Origin: Rhizophagus irregularis
Lineage: Eukaryota; Glomeromycota; Glomeromycetes; Glomerales; Glomeraceae
Direction: 5' to 3'
Assembly (NCBI RefSeq): GCF_026210795.1
Contig: NC_089437.1
Location: 2,108,001-2,172,000, forward strand
Length of the DNA stretch: 64,000 bases
Shown piece after piece: positions 45,401-56,505 of the stretch (within the stretch, counting starts at the first letter, position 1; the number at the start of each line of letters is the position of its first letter). Position numbers and translations under genes: made by a program. The notes under the pieces are model-generated. The model searched no databases. It saw only the letters and a program-made list of their open reading frames with translations, and was not told where the DNA came from.

Positions 45401-45829
45401 ATTCATATGAGGAGTAACACAATTCAAAGGTAACACCTTTGCAAATCGAACTTTATTAAAATAATACAATAAAACTGTATATTTTGTCAATTAAAGTATA
45501 AAAGCGCAAAAAAATTTTTTTTTTCCTTTAATTTTTTTTTTTCTCTTGCATATTTTTTTTGTGCAGTTTTAGTTAAATATAAAATTCGATTAAAATCGGA
45601 TCTTTTTTAGAAAATTTTTGACCATTCACATATAATATCTTTAAAGAGTTATATTTATTACACAGTATTTAGTAGGACTATAAATATTATTTGTACACGA
45701 GGAAAAAAAAATCCATAAAAAAACGGGAAATTTCATTAACATTCTTTCTTTCCTTTTATCCTTCTTTTCATTCTTTTTATATACTTTAAAATACTAATTA
45801 TATTTGATAGTTCATAATATTATATTACT
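42412..45829. other. Intergenic region upstream of the FYVE gene
   Basis: No convincing gene is visible in 3.4 kb. Composition around 42500-43600 is less AT-rich, with several short minus-strand frames (43179-43361, 43365-43568) that lack recognisable motifs. A 20+ T run lies at about 45331-45352. (TA)n lies at about 43013-43034. Confidence 0.5.
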
Positions 45830-48104
45830 ATGAACTTATCGATATCTCCTCTTACACCATTTCATCCTACTTCATCGGTAAGTTATTCTGTTATATTCTT
45901 GGAAAAAAAAAACTTTATTCGTTATCGTAATCATCTGCATATCTCTCTTCTCCACCCCACTACACCCCCCCCCCTTTATATCGTTACTATTAATATCCCT
46001 TTTATATTATTTTATTGTAATTATTTATATTATTATTTTAAACATAATATAAATAATTAAGTAAAACGAAATATTTCATTTATTTTATTTTATTTTATTT
46101 TACTTATTTTAATAGAAAAAATTTATATATATCTCGAAAAGAACAAAAATTAAATCAATCCCCTTTTAACTCACCATATATTTATATATATATATTTTTT
46201 TATTTTTTATTTTTTATTTTTTTATTTTCCTTCGGTTCTCTTAATAGCGACAAAGAAGAAGATCGAATAGTTCAAGTAACATACTAGCCTCAACTGTAAA
46301 CGTAAAAGCGGTCCGTTCTCCCAGGAGGAATGAGAACTTGGACGATACATCTGATAATAGTACAGAAGAATATTTTGAAGATAATAAACTTGCTTCTTCA
46401 AATCGTACAATACCGCGTCCTCCTAGATTAGCTTTTGACACTCAACATAATTTAAGAATTCCCATGACGCCCCCTTCAAGACAAGAATATAAAGCACATC
46501 ACCAAAATCATTCACATATGTTGTTATCATCTTATAATAATAATATAAATAATAGTCATCATGACTATTATCACCACAATTTTTCTAATGGTTTATCTGG
46601 AAAAGAATCAAGGACAACAAGTTTTAGTAGTACAAAAAGTAATAAAAGTACTCAGAGTATGAATAAATCATTAACCGCTTTCTATAATGAACGTATAGAG
46701 AAACGTACAAGTATGGCTTTTGATGATGAGGAAGATGATGATATTTGTTCTGATTCTGACTCTGATACAACTTTATCCGTTTCTTCTTCAACTTGTGGTG
46801 ATGATGTTCGTGATAATAGAAGAAATAATCGTAATAATCAATTGGCTAAACAGGTATCATTGTTACGAAAGGAAATAGATGTTGTAAAAAGTTCTTTAGA
46901 AGGTTTACAAAAAGATCATAAGGAAATGTTAAATGAAAAAAAACAATTGGAACAACAATATCAGGAAACTAGATATGAAGTAACGAAAACTTTAGAGTGT
47001 AGTACTAATGATTTAATGGAATATAATGAATTATTAAATGCTAAAATGGAAACATTATCTTTAGAAATGGGTACACGTGACAATTCGGACTTTTCTCATT
47101 TTTCTGAGGATATTAGTATAATAAATAATTGTAATGTTGAATGGCCAATAGAATATACAAATATTATGAACAATTGTGTACAACAGGCAAAAGAATTAGA
47201 ATATTTCCAAGTTGAACTGGAAAAATCTAAACAAGATTTTCGTTTATTATTAAGTTTTAAAGAAGAAATTGAAAGAACTTTGGAAGAAAAAGAACGTGAA
47301 TATTTAGAGAAACTTCGAGAATGTGAAGCTGTTGCTAATTATCAAGTTGGTACTATTGATTCCATGGAAAAATTATTAAAAGAATTAGAAATAAAGATGG
47401 ATAAATTACAGAATGAACAACGACAAGAACGTACTGGAAAACATAAACATAGTTCTTCACATTTGTCCGCAAGCAGTATATTAAGTAATGGTGAAAAACT
47501 TAAAAAGAAACATGCTCAAAAATCTTCTGTCGATATAAAGAATGTTTCTTTGCAAAATAATTCCTCAAATGACAATTCTACTGCTTCTGTGGAAGATTTA
47601 ATACCTTCATATTGTTTATCTCCTCCACAGACACGTCGTCAGTCATGTACAAATCCAATAACATTATTTACGGACGAAGAACGAATTCGACATCAAACAC
47701 GTTTTTGTAAGTAGGCGAAATATTACTTAACATACATTTCTATATTATTTAATAAATATAAAAATCCTAATCTATAAATTTGTTCTTTTTAGGTTTAGCA
47801 AGTCGATGGGTTGAAGATGATGAGGTATCAATATGTCAACAAGCTGGTTGCAGTGTTAAATTTAATTTATGGAATCGAAGGCATCATTGTCGGAGGTAAA
47901 TTGATTTCTGAAATTATCGATCATTTTCTTATTCAAACTGTTAACTTACGTAATTTCATTTGTCTTGTCTCATTTTATAGATGTGGTAATATATTTTGTA
48001 GTACACATAGCGCCTATTCCATGCTACTGTTTCCTGATGGTATCGAGGATTGGGGCGGTGTATGGTCAAGAGTATGTGAAAGTTGTTTTAAAGATTCAAA
48101 ATAA
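45830..48104 (+). CDS. Coiled-coil protein with C-terminal FYVE zinc finger
   Basis: FYVE domains bind phosphatidylinositol 3-phosphate on endosomes. Four exons (45830-45877, 46248-47706, 47793-47895, 47981-48104) sum to 577 codons. Exon 1 encodes MNLSISPLTPFHPTSS. Then come a basic Ser-rich stretch (RQRRRSNSSS), an Asn/His-rich segment, an acidic DDEEDDDICSDSDSD patch, and coiled coil from about residue 215 to 410 (LRKEIDVVKSSLEGLQKDHK and similar heptads). The FYVE domain is at about 502-577: WVEDDE, C-x4-C (CQQAGC), NRRHHCRRCGNIFC, then STHS and RVCESCF. The WxxD, R(R/K)HHCR and RVC signatures are all present. Two zinc-ligand positions differ from the textbook pattern: the first knuckle has four rather than two residues between cysteines, and a His replaces a Cys in the second. 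Function is probably endosomal tethering or trafficking; I cannot name the orthologue. Confidence 0.9.
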
Positions 48105-49611
48105 GATTTTTTTTTTAGTTGTAGTTTTCTAATTTAGGAATCATATGGACTATATTTTAAACTAATACGGATAAAATCATGTCCACTTTGTTTATTTTTG
48201 TATTATACTATATACATGTACACTTATTTTAAAGAATTATTATTTAATTATTTTGTTTTTTTTAGTATAGGAAAAATACTTTTTTCGAAAAAAAAAAAAG
48301 TTATATTATCATGAATTAAAGCATAATTAATTTATTAACAAAAGAATTATTTAGTATATAGGGATAAAAATTTTTTGTAATATTTGTAATATATATATAT
48401 ATATGTATACATAAAACAATAATTTTTTAATTCGGTCTTGTGATCAAGTGATAATCATATAATACTACAATTATAATCGTGTATTTCCATTATGTTGGTT
48501 GTAAAACTAGGAAACGGAAAGTCTGAAGTGCTGTTTAAGGTCACGTGCCGGACAGACATCCAGACATTTTGTATCACCTTTCGAGTTGTGCAATTTCGCA
48601 GATTTTACTTTATAGAATTTTTCTTATTCATGTAATTATCTTATCATGTTATGTTAAATAAATAAATAAATTTCTCATAAAACCTTTAAGTGTAATGATA
48701 ACAGGATTCAAGCGTAATACTCTGGCATTATTTCCATTACGCAATTTAAAAATCATTAGTAGTAAGATTTAAGAATGTCCCTGATTTTATTTACAATGAT
48801 CACCTCAGTAATAATTTCCATTTATTAATTACGCAATAAAAAAAAATCAATCAATCAATAAACTTTTAAAACTCTTAAACTCTTAAATAAATAAATAAAT
48901 TTGATGTTATTAAATATGATGATTCATAAAAAAATTTGGTCTTCTTTCATTTCATGCTTTTTAACATGTCACAATTACTCAATTACTCTAGAAAATGTGG
49001 AAAAGTTATGCAGAATAATGACTAATAATCCAATTTTAGATGTAATTATTGAATAGTATTTCTATTTATTTAGCTCCTTTAACCCTACCTGTTGTACTAC
49101 ATAATGAGATACAGTACTTCGAGAACTGTACTTAGTGCTATAAAAAGTATAATAATGCTTGATGATCCAGTAATTAAACAAATGGAGAAACAGATATTTA
49201 TGGGCAAAACATAGATAGTATTTGTATTCAGAATTAATGATGACTTTAGACAGAATAATAATCATATTTCTGGATAGTATTAAATTTTGTTTCATCATTT
49301 GAGTCCTTTATATCAGTTTTCTTATATTATTCTTTTTCTTTCCTTTAAATAGGACCTGCTATCAGGCAGATATTTCAGACATATATGTATCTATCATAAT
49401 AATTCATAAATTAATATTAGGTGGTTGAATTAATCTTTTGATTATAATAAAAAAATGATTATAGAATTTATGTAATGTGATAAAATATCATTCCAATTCT
49501 AAAAAGAAATATTTGTGTTATTAAAGGACCTCACTTACTTATAATAAAAGTTACTGTAAAAAATTAACCTTTTACTAATAATTTTTACCTTACTTTTTTC
49601 TTAAATTTTAT
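48105..49611. other. 3' flank of FYVE gene and AT-rich spacer
   Basis: No gene is supported. A (TA)n run lies near 48391-48404, and an AAATAAATAAAT run near 48656 and 48888. Confidence 0.5.
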
Positions 49612-50150
49612 TTACAAGTTGAAAAATGAAAAATCAGGCATCAATCAGTCACCAATCTGTCACCAATCAGGTAGCTGGTTGGTGACTAATTGGTGACTAA
49701 TTGGCATTTTCGCCAAATACTGTTACCAATCAGGCAGTTTGCTAACTTTTGACCCAGTGATCAGAAAAGGATGAAATATAGCTCGTTGGAATCATCTCAA
49801 CAAGACGAATCTAATGGTAGTAAAATTACATTTCTAGGATTAATACATGATGAGAAATTAAGTAAAATATAAAAATAAAAATGTATCATTTATATTTTAT
49901 TTAATTTTTTATTAACTATTAATCCTAGAAATACGATTTTACTACCATTAGATTCGTCTTGTTGAGACGATTCCAATGAGCTATATTTCATATTTTTCTG
50001 ACCACTGGATCAAAAGTTAGCAAACTGCCTGATTGGTGACGATATTTAGCGAAAATACTAATCAGTCACTAATCGGTCACCAACCAGCTACCTGATTGGT
50101 GACCGATTGGTGACTGATTAATGCCTGATTTTTCACTTTTCAACCTGTGA
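49612..50150. mobile_element. Large foldback (inverted-repeat) element
   Basis: Two arms of roughly 240 bp are inverted copies with a spacer of about 60 bp near 49860-49920. Each arm contains, from the outside, GTTGAAAA(A/G)TGAAAAATCAGGC, runs of CACCAATCAG/GGTGACTGATT, CAGTTTGCTAACTTTTGA and a 25-bp stretch around GACGAATCTAATGGTAGT. The whole could fold into one long hairpin. The arm ends also occur in the small palindrome at 24238-24330. There is no coding frame and no clean target duplication. Confidence 0.85.
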
Positions 50151-50987
50151 TTGGTTAATTAGTAGTTAAAAAGGAAAAAAATTATAACAATATAATATAA
50201 AATTTTCTGTATAGTAAGATCTGCAAAAAATTTTATATATAATTTTTATCTTAGATCTGAAGGTGACCTATCTTTACAGGTCGAAAGTTGCCAAATTGGG
50301 GACTATCTAGGCTATCCTAAAAGGACCTAGATGGTCCCCGATTTTTTATTTATTTTTGCAGGGTGTCCGATTGGTAACTATAAAATGGCCCCAATCATAC
50401 AGAATAAGGTTATCAATAGGGTACCTATTCATTTGCAATTGGATATCAATAGGATTAACCTTATTGTTATCCTTTTTTTTTATTTACTTGTTAGATTAAC
50501 CTATTGTTATTCATTTTTCTTATTTAGTAGCTTACCGATTGATGTCATTTTAGTTAATTATATCAATATATATACATAATTTATTAAAAAGTAATCAATA
50601 GGTATGTTCCAGGTGTAAAAAAAATTAACATATAGAATTAATACGTGCTTTTGATTGATTCCAAATTGCTACTTAATTTATCAATTTATTATATCAGATT
50701 TATATTACATGTAATTAATTAATTTCAATTGATACATGATTTTCATTATGCACCCCTAGTAAATATAACTCTTTTTTTTTCCAAAAGTTAAAAACATTTC
50801 TTTTTTTGTTCATAATAACGTGGTCAAAAAGTCTGAAGACAGAAAAAAAATTTTGTTGTTTAATTATAATCTAACTGAATCTGTTTATTATGTAACCAGT
50901 TCAGACTGTTTGGTAATATCAAAATTTTATTTATTATTATTTTATTTTTATAATAAATGGTATATCAATTAAAGTTCGTTACACACT
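50151..50987. other. AT-rich spacer with one strong hairpin
   Basis: No gene is supported. At 50298-50339, GGGGACTATCTAGG is answered by CCTAGATGGTCCCC after a 14-base loop, with one mismatch. Confidence 0.6.
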
Positions 50988-51016
50988 ATACCGAATTTTT
51001 ATATGAAATTCGGTAT
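50988..51016. repeat. Perfect 11-bp hairpin
   Basis: ATACCGAATTT (50988-50998) and AAATTCGGTAT (51006-51016) are perfect inverted copies around 7 bases. The flanking AGTTCGTTACA words on both sides suggest the remnant of a small TIR element. Confidence 0.6.
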
Positions 51017-51129
51017 ATTGAGATTTTTTTTGAATACTATGAAACTGGTTTTTAAAAAAAAGCTGAGAGTTCGTTACATCGTGAGTTTATTATATCGGCA
51101 TTAAGGAAAGTCCGTAGGTAAGGGTCAAG

Positions 51130-52312
51130 GATTCAGGTGACCCGTCGGGTTGACCTGAAATATTCAGGTCAGGTTGTCAAATTCATGACCCGGTATCAGG
51201 TCGGGTTACAGGTTTGACCCGACCCGATTGACCTGTCAACCCGAATACTTTAGCTCAAAAAAAATGTTTATCTTTCTGAAACGGCATTTTTTCATATTCA
51301 TTATGAAAAAACGCCGTTTCGGACATTGTTTTTTATAAACAAATACACCGAAATGGCATTTTTCATTTTATTTTATGGAAAAATGCCGTTTGCGACATTT
51401 TCACTTCTTTTATGAAAAAAATCGCCAAAATGGCGTTTTTTCATATTATTTTATGGAAAAATGCCGTTTCGGCATTTTTTTTCACTTCTTTTATGAAAAA
51501 AATCGCCAAAATGGCGTTTTTTCATATTATTTTATGGAAAAATGCCATTTTGGCATTTTTTTCACTTCTTTTATGAAAAAAATCGCCAAAGCGGCTTTTT
51601 TCATATTATTTTATGAAAAAATGCTGTTTCGGCATTTTTCATATTATTTTATGAAAAAATGCTGTTTCGGCATTTTTTCCCACTTCTTTTATGAAAAAAT
51701 TGCCAAAACGGCGTTTTTTTATATTATTTAATGGAAAAATGCCAAAACGGCATTTTTTTTCACTTCTTTTATGAAAAAAATCGCCAAAGCGGCGTTTTTT
51801 CATATTATTTAATGGAAAAATGCCAAAACGGCATTTTTTTCCACTTTTTTTATGAAAAAAATTGCCAAAGCGGCATTTTTTTCACTTCTTTTATGAAAAT
51901 ATCGCCAAAGCGGCATTTTTTCATTTATCTTATGGAAAAATGCCGTTTTGGCATTTTTTTTCACTTCTTTTATGAAAAAAATCGTCAAAACAGCGTTTTT
52001 TCATATTATTTTATGTAAAAATGCTAAAACAGCATTTTTTTTTCACTTCTTTTATGAAAAAAATTGCCAAAGCGGCGTTTTTTCATATTATTTAATGGAA
52101 AAATGCCGAAACAGCATTTTTTTCCACTTCTTTTATGAAAAAATCGCCAAAATGGCGTTTTTTCATATTATTTTATAGAAAAATAACCTGAATACTTTCA
52201 GGTCAGACGGGTCAGGTCAGGTCAGAGCAGGTTACCCGACCCGACCCGACCTGATAAAAATTTTTTGGTTCGGGTCAGACAAATTACCCGACCCGACCCG
52301 ACCCGTGCGGAG
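51130..52312. mobile_element. Element with GGGTC/GACCC-rich arms enclosing a minisatellite
   Basis: The left arm (about 51138-51245) is rich in GGTCAGGTTG, GACCCGACCCGATTGACCTG and ends near CCCGAATACTTT. The right arm (about 52188-52312) begins ACCTGAATACTTTCAGGTCA and carries repeated GACCCGACCCGACC. The arms are imperfect inverted copies of one another. The outer ends are not clear, so no target duplication can be given. The lumen is filled by the 80-bp tandem array. Confidence 0.7.
51260..52190. repeat. Minisatellite of about 78-82 bp, 11-12 copies
   Basis: Each unit has AAAATGCCGTTTCGGCATTT (a hairpin), CACTTCTTTTATGAAAAAAA, then CGCCAAAATGGCGTTTTTTC (a second hairpin) and ATATTATTTTATGG. 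Many units are 81 bp, so open frames run through several copies (51375-51731, 51731-52018) and give a repeating MEKCRFGIFFHFFYEKN-like peptide. No start context or homology supports translation. Confidence 0.85.
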
Positions 52313-52562
52313 CTCTAATCAGCATATTGAATCACATGGTATATTTGAATATCTCAAATATCTACTTTGCTAACAATGCCAAATTTTCATATGAATTGTG
52401 TAATCCTTGTACAAGGTATATTTAAATTTAAAATATATGGTACAATATTTGCAAACACTTGTAAAATACATATTCTTATGTTTTTCACAATATCTAATTT
52501 ATACATCAATAAATTTTGCAATTAATTAATAAAAAATAAACTTGTGGAATTACTATTTACTA
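52313..52562. other. AT-rich spacer
   Basis: Nothing is supported here. Confidence 0.5.
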
Positions 52563-53079
52563 TAGTGTTCCAATCTGATTAGCCGCTATCCAGATTTTTG
52601 ACGGATATCTGAATATTGGCGATTATACAGATAACGGATAAGTTAACAGATCAGATTACACGGATAATAGATAATAACAGATCAGATTTCTCAGATGACA
52701 GATAATAACAGATTCATCTGACGGATATTTGACAAATTCAATTTATAATGATTCAGATCCCACCAAATTATGTGACGTTACACAAATTTCCAAAAAAGGA
52801 AATTTTGATTTCTGTGAAAATAGGAATTCTTGTTGTATAAGGATCTAAAAAAGGAAATTCTGGTGCCAATCAGTTAATGCCGACTAGAATTATATCATAT
52901 ACAAATTTTAATGGTATTAATGGATAATCCAGATAATCCTTAAAGATAATCTGGATAATCTGGATAATACTTATGCGAATATTCCAGATGACAGATTTCT
53001 AATTAGATCAGATAAACAGATGGCGGATTCTAATCAGATCAGATAAAATGGTGACAGATATTCTCAGATTGGAACACTA
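52563..53079. mobile_element. hAT-type MITE with perfect 8-bp target duplication
   Basis: The 517-bp element starts TAGTGTTCCAATCTGA and ends TCAGATTGGAACACTA, a perfect 16-bp inverted repeat. ATTTACTA lies directly on both sides (52555-52562 and 53080-53087). The interior is dense in CAGAT(C/T)/ATCTG words and GATAATCCAGATAATC repeats. These subterminal motifs recall transposase binding sites of hAT elements. No coding frame is present. Confidence 0.92.
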
Positions 53080-53113
53080 ATTTACTAAATATTTTCACAA
53101 ATGAATAATTATC

Positions 53114-53494
53114 GCTGTTTTCAATTTGGTGCGATCATAGCATAATACCTCTAAAAATAATCAATTTTTAAAAATTTGTGAATACCTGTGATTTTTTTAA
53201 ATAATCATTTTGAAAAGGGTTGATTACCTATGATTACTGGGGAAAATTATTGAAAATTTCCAATTATTTGAGTAGTTTACTTATAAAAAACTGTTATTAT
53301 TACACAAAGTCAAAAAACTTGCTTATAAGTAAACTACTCGAAAAATTGGGATTTTTCTATAATTTCCATTGGTATTCACAGATTATCAACTATTTTCTAA
53401 ATGATTTTTTAGAAAAATCATGGGTATTCACAAAATTTTGATAATCATATTTTTATAGGAGTGCTAGCTGTGATCGCACTAAATTGAAAACAGC
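53114..53494. mobile_element. Foldback/TIR element of 381 bp
   Basis: GCTGTTTTCAATTTGGTGCG at the left and CGCACTAAATTGAAAACAGC at the right are inverted copies with one mismatch. The symmetry continues inward through TATGATTATCAA-like blocks, GAATACC/GGTATTC and GAGTAGTTTACTTATAA against TTATAAGTAAACTACTC near the centre. The whole element is nearly self-complementary. A 73-codon frame inside is incidental. Confidence 0.82.
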
Positions 53495-53850
53495 AATAAA
53501 TTGAATGTACTATCATGACCATAGCTTTCACAGCCACAACTACGTCCACGACTTCCATTTGATCTTAAGGATTCCAATAGATTCAGATCAATATTATTAG
53601 TAATAAAAATTTATATTCCATATCGGGGAAAGCCCTACTGCAGTTTGATTTAAACTATTTTAAACTTTTTTCTTTCACTTTTACTTGCTATTTCCCTTTT
53701 TCTTTTCTTTTTTTTTCCATTTCCTTTTCCTTCATTTTCCTTTCGTTCCTTCTCCTCTTCCTTCATTTCCTTCTCCCTTTTCAATCCTTTTTTCGTATTT
53801 TATTTAAAAAAAAGTGTTATAAAATGTTTATATGTTTCTATTTTTCCTTT
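53495..53850. other. Spacer with pyrimidine-rich DNA
   Basis: 53670-53800 is TC-rich (TTTCCTTTTTCTTT words). No gene is seen. Confidence 0.5.
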
Positions 53851-56150
53851 TTAGGTGGCTCCTTCAGTCTTCTGGACGCGATATTTTGTAAGTTTTTAAT
53901 TTATTTTTCATTAATATTTTAATAAACAGCTACTACAGTTCATTTTCGTTTTTTTTAGGCGGTTCTTTGGGTTTCTTTGGACGCATGAGATTTTATTTTT
54001 GATAAGTTTTTTACTATCCTAATTTATCTATTCTAACTAAATTTATATTAATGTATCAAATTTTATCTTTTTTATTTAGACACTTGGATTTAATATTTCA
54101 AATTTTGGTGAACTATATTTTTTTTCAAATTAATTTTTTAACAAAAAATTGTTTTCTTATTTTTTAGATTTCTGGGAAGGTTGCTTTGAAGATGGGATTT
54201 CGGCAATTAAATGAAATATTTTTTTTTCAACAAATTTTACTAGCAGTTCTTTTTTCCTTTTTTTAGGCAACTTTTCAATTCTTTGGATACATGGGATGGC
54301 GTCCAGAGCTTTTGACACGTTGAATTCTGTGGGTAAATTTCTTGTTCTTTTTAATTTACAGTAACAAAACGTTTTACTAACATTTTGATTTTCTCTTTTT
54401 TATAGATGGCCAGTTTTTGAGCATGTATTATTTCAGTAAGAGCTTCCAACATATACAGTGTGTAACAAAAAAAACCAGAACATCATTTATGTAATAAAAA
54501 TGCGTATTATACGCTCAAAATAAATCTGATTTTCTTTGTGTAAATTGGATAATAAACCTATGATTAAGATCTGTATTATGATATCTTTTAAAGTTATAAT
54601 TGCTTCATTATTTTTTTGAAAAATTTTGCTATAAATATTTACTTTGAACAGAAAAATATAATAAAAAAATAAATTAATATTACAAAGCATTTGAATATTG
54701 AATTTAAATTAAAAACATTCAAATATTGTTAAGAATAATATAAAAAAGTTGATACCAAAAAATCAGCAGTATAGAAACATTTATGGTAGAATGATGAGAA
54801 ATTTACTCTTCAAAATTCCTCAATTGCGGTATATAGTAAAAAAGCTAAAAAATTATTCAAATTACAAAAATATGTGTAGTTCGCCCAATTTTTATCATTT
54901 AAAATGCAAAATAAACTTGAATATCAGGGCTACATTTTGTTATCTTTCATGATTATAATGCTTTTTTACTTCTTGAGAAAATTAACTACAAGTGTTAATT
55001 TTTAAAGGAAAAATATAATTTGAAATTTGTGAATTTATAATGAATACAAAGTCATTGAAAATTTCTCAAATATTATCAAGACCAATAGAAAAGTATAAAT
55101 TAAAAATTTTTTTTTGAATATTTACTGCACTTTATGCAAAGAAATACACATTAATTCTAAATTAGTTATAAAAATGTTTTAATCTAAAAAAATTATTATT
55201 ATAAGCTTAATTATAAAAAATTATTGCATTAAACACCATTTTAATTTACCATTGATAAAATCTACAGGTTTTCAGCTTTCGAATAAGCTATTTTACATAT
55301 AATTTGGTACGATCATTATGGTGTTACAGACTATTTTTTAATTCTGATTTTTTTGTTATACACTGTATATATATATTTTTTAATTTATTTCTTTAGTGAA
55401 ATGTTTTACAATTTTTTGGTCATGTCTTTATATTTTTACCAATTTATTTTTTTAGCAAAACGTTTTATTAATGATTTTGTTTTAATTGTTTTTATTTTTT
55501 TTTAGGCGATTCTTTGAACATGCGGCTTAGGTGTTATTTTATTCTTAATTTGTGTTTCTAGTATGGATATAAGAATTTGGCAAATGTTTTTTTTTTTAAT
55601 TCTTTTTATTATTAGTTTAATGATCAGTTACTAACTTTCATTTTCTTTCTTTTTTTTAGATGGTTCTTTCAGATTTCTCTGGATATTGGGATTTTCAGTA
55701 AATATATGATTTCATTTTTTTCTCCTTTACTGTGTCTTTTAACAAACTGTTACCACCAGTTTTTTTTAGGTGATTTACCGGATCTCTTGAACGTAGATTC
55801 AGTGAGTGGTGTTTTCTTTTATTTTAAATCAACTCTTTTAACGGAACGTTTTTAACATTTTTAACATTTCAGTTTTTTTTTCTTACGTGGTTCTTTCAGT
55901 TTCTTTTGATGCAAAATTCTGGTAAGATTCTCCCTTTTTTTTTCTTGAATTTTTTTATTTTAATAAATAGTTTCTAATTTTATTTTTTTTTTTAGACGTT
56001 TCTTTGATTCTTTAGATGTGGGATTTGATTTTAGTGAGTATATTATTTATTTAAATTCTTTATTTCCGTCTTAAAATTAAAATGGTTACTAAATTTTTAT
56101 TTTCTCCTTTTTTTAGATAGTTCTGAAGATAAAACATTAAACCTGTTTTA
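53851..56150 (+). repeat. Tandem array of micro-exon-like units (about 11)
   Basis: Units of about 100-130 bp each carry a T-rich tract ending in AG, then a 30-65 bp block beginning (G/A)YGGTTCTTT or a variant, then a GTAAG/GTGAG/GTAAA donor. Cores start near 53855, 53959, 54168, 54267, 54405, 55505, 55660, 55770, 55888, 55996 and 56117. Spacers often hold TACTAAC or a close form 20-30 bp before AG, which is a consensus branch point. Read with phase 2, several cores give related peptides: GGSFSLLDAIF, GSLGFFGRMR, GSFRFLWILGFS. This looks like a decayed gene built of duplicated micro-exons. The array is split by the TIR element at 54456-55365. Confidence 0.55.
54456..55365. mobile_element. Tc1/mariner-type TIR element, TA-flanked, inserted in the array
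   Basis: The left end CAGTGTGTAACAAAAAAAAC and the inverted right end CAGTGTATAACAAAAAAATC agree at nearly all positions, with TA on each side (54454-54455, 55366-55367). CAGTGTGTAACAAAA-type ends are characteristic of Tc1-like elements. The 910-bp interior is AT-rich. Two short frames inside (54487-54690 minus, 54749-54952 plus) do not show the DDE transposase motifs, so it is non-autonomous or badly decayed. Confidence 0.82.
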
Positions 56151-56505
56151 TTATCATTATTTTAAAGTTTATCAATAGGCAATCAATTTCAATATATTGT
56201 AATGGCACTTTAGCAATAAATTGTACAATAAATTTTTTACAATGAGAGTACAAATATATTTGAACAATTTATACTATGATATGTATTATAAAGCTATAGT
56301 AGATTGACGCGTACCTCAAATAGAATATTGTTCCTTTTTTTATTCTTGTTTTATTTTTTATTTTAATTTCATTTTCATTTCCATTTAGTTTCTTTTACTG
56401 TATCTTTTTAATTTGAAACTAATAAACTAATTCTAAAAAATAATGGAAGATATTATAAAGTTAATTTATTAAAGAAAAAGTCGTCAGGCTGGGTGTGTAG
56501 TCACT

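Noticed and set aside
45101-45433. 110-codon plus-strand frame upstream of the FYVE gene
   Set aside because: It ends in a poly-Phe run from more than 20 T, and no homologous motif is visible.
51375-52178. Repeating hydrophobic peptide encoded by the minisatellite
   Set aside because: The frame stays open because the period is a multiple of three; no start context, signal or homology supports a protein.
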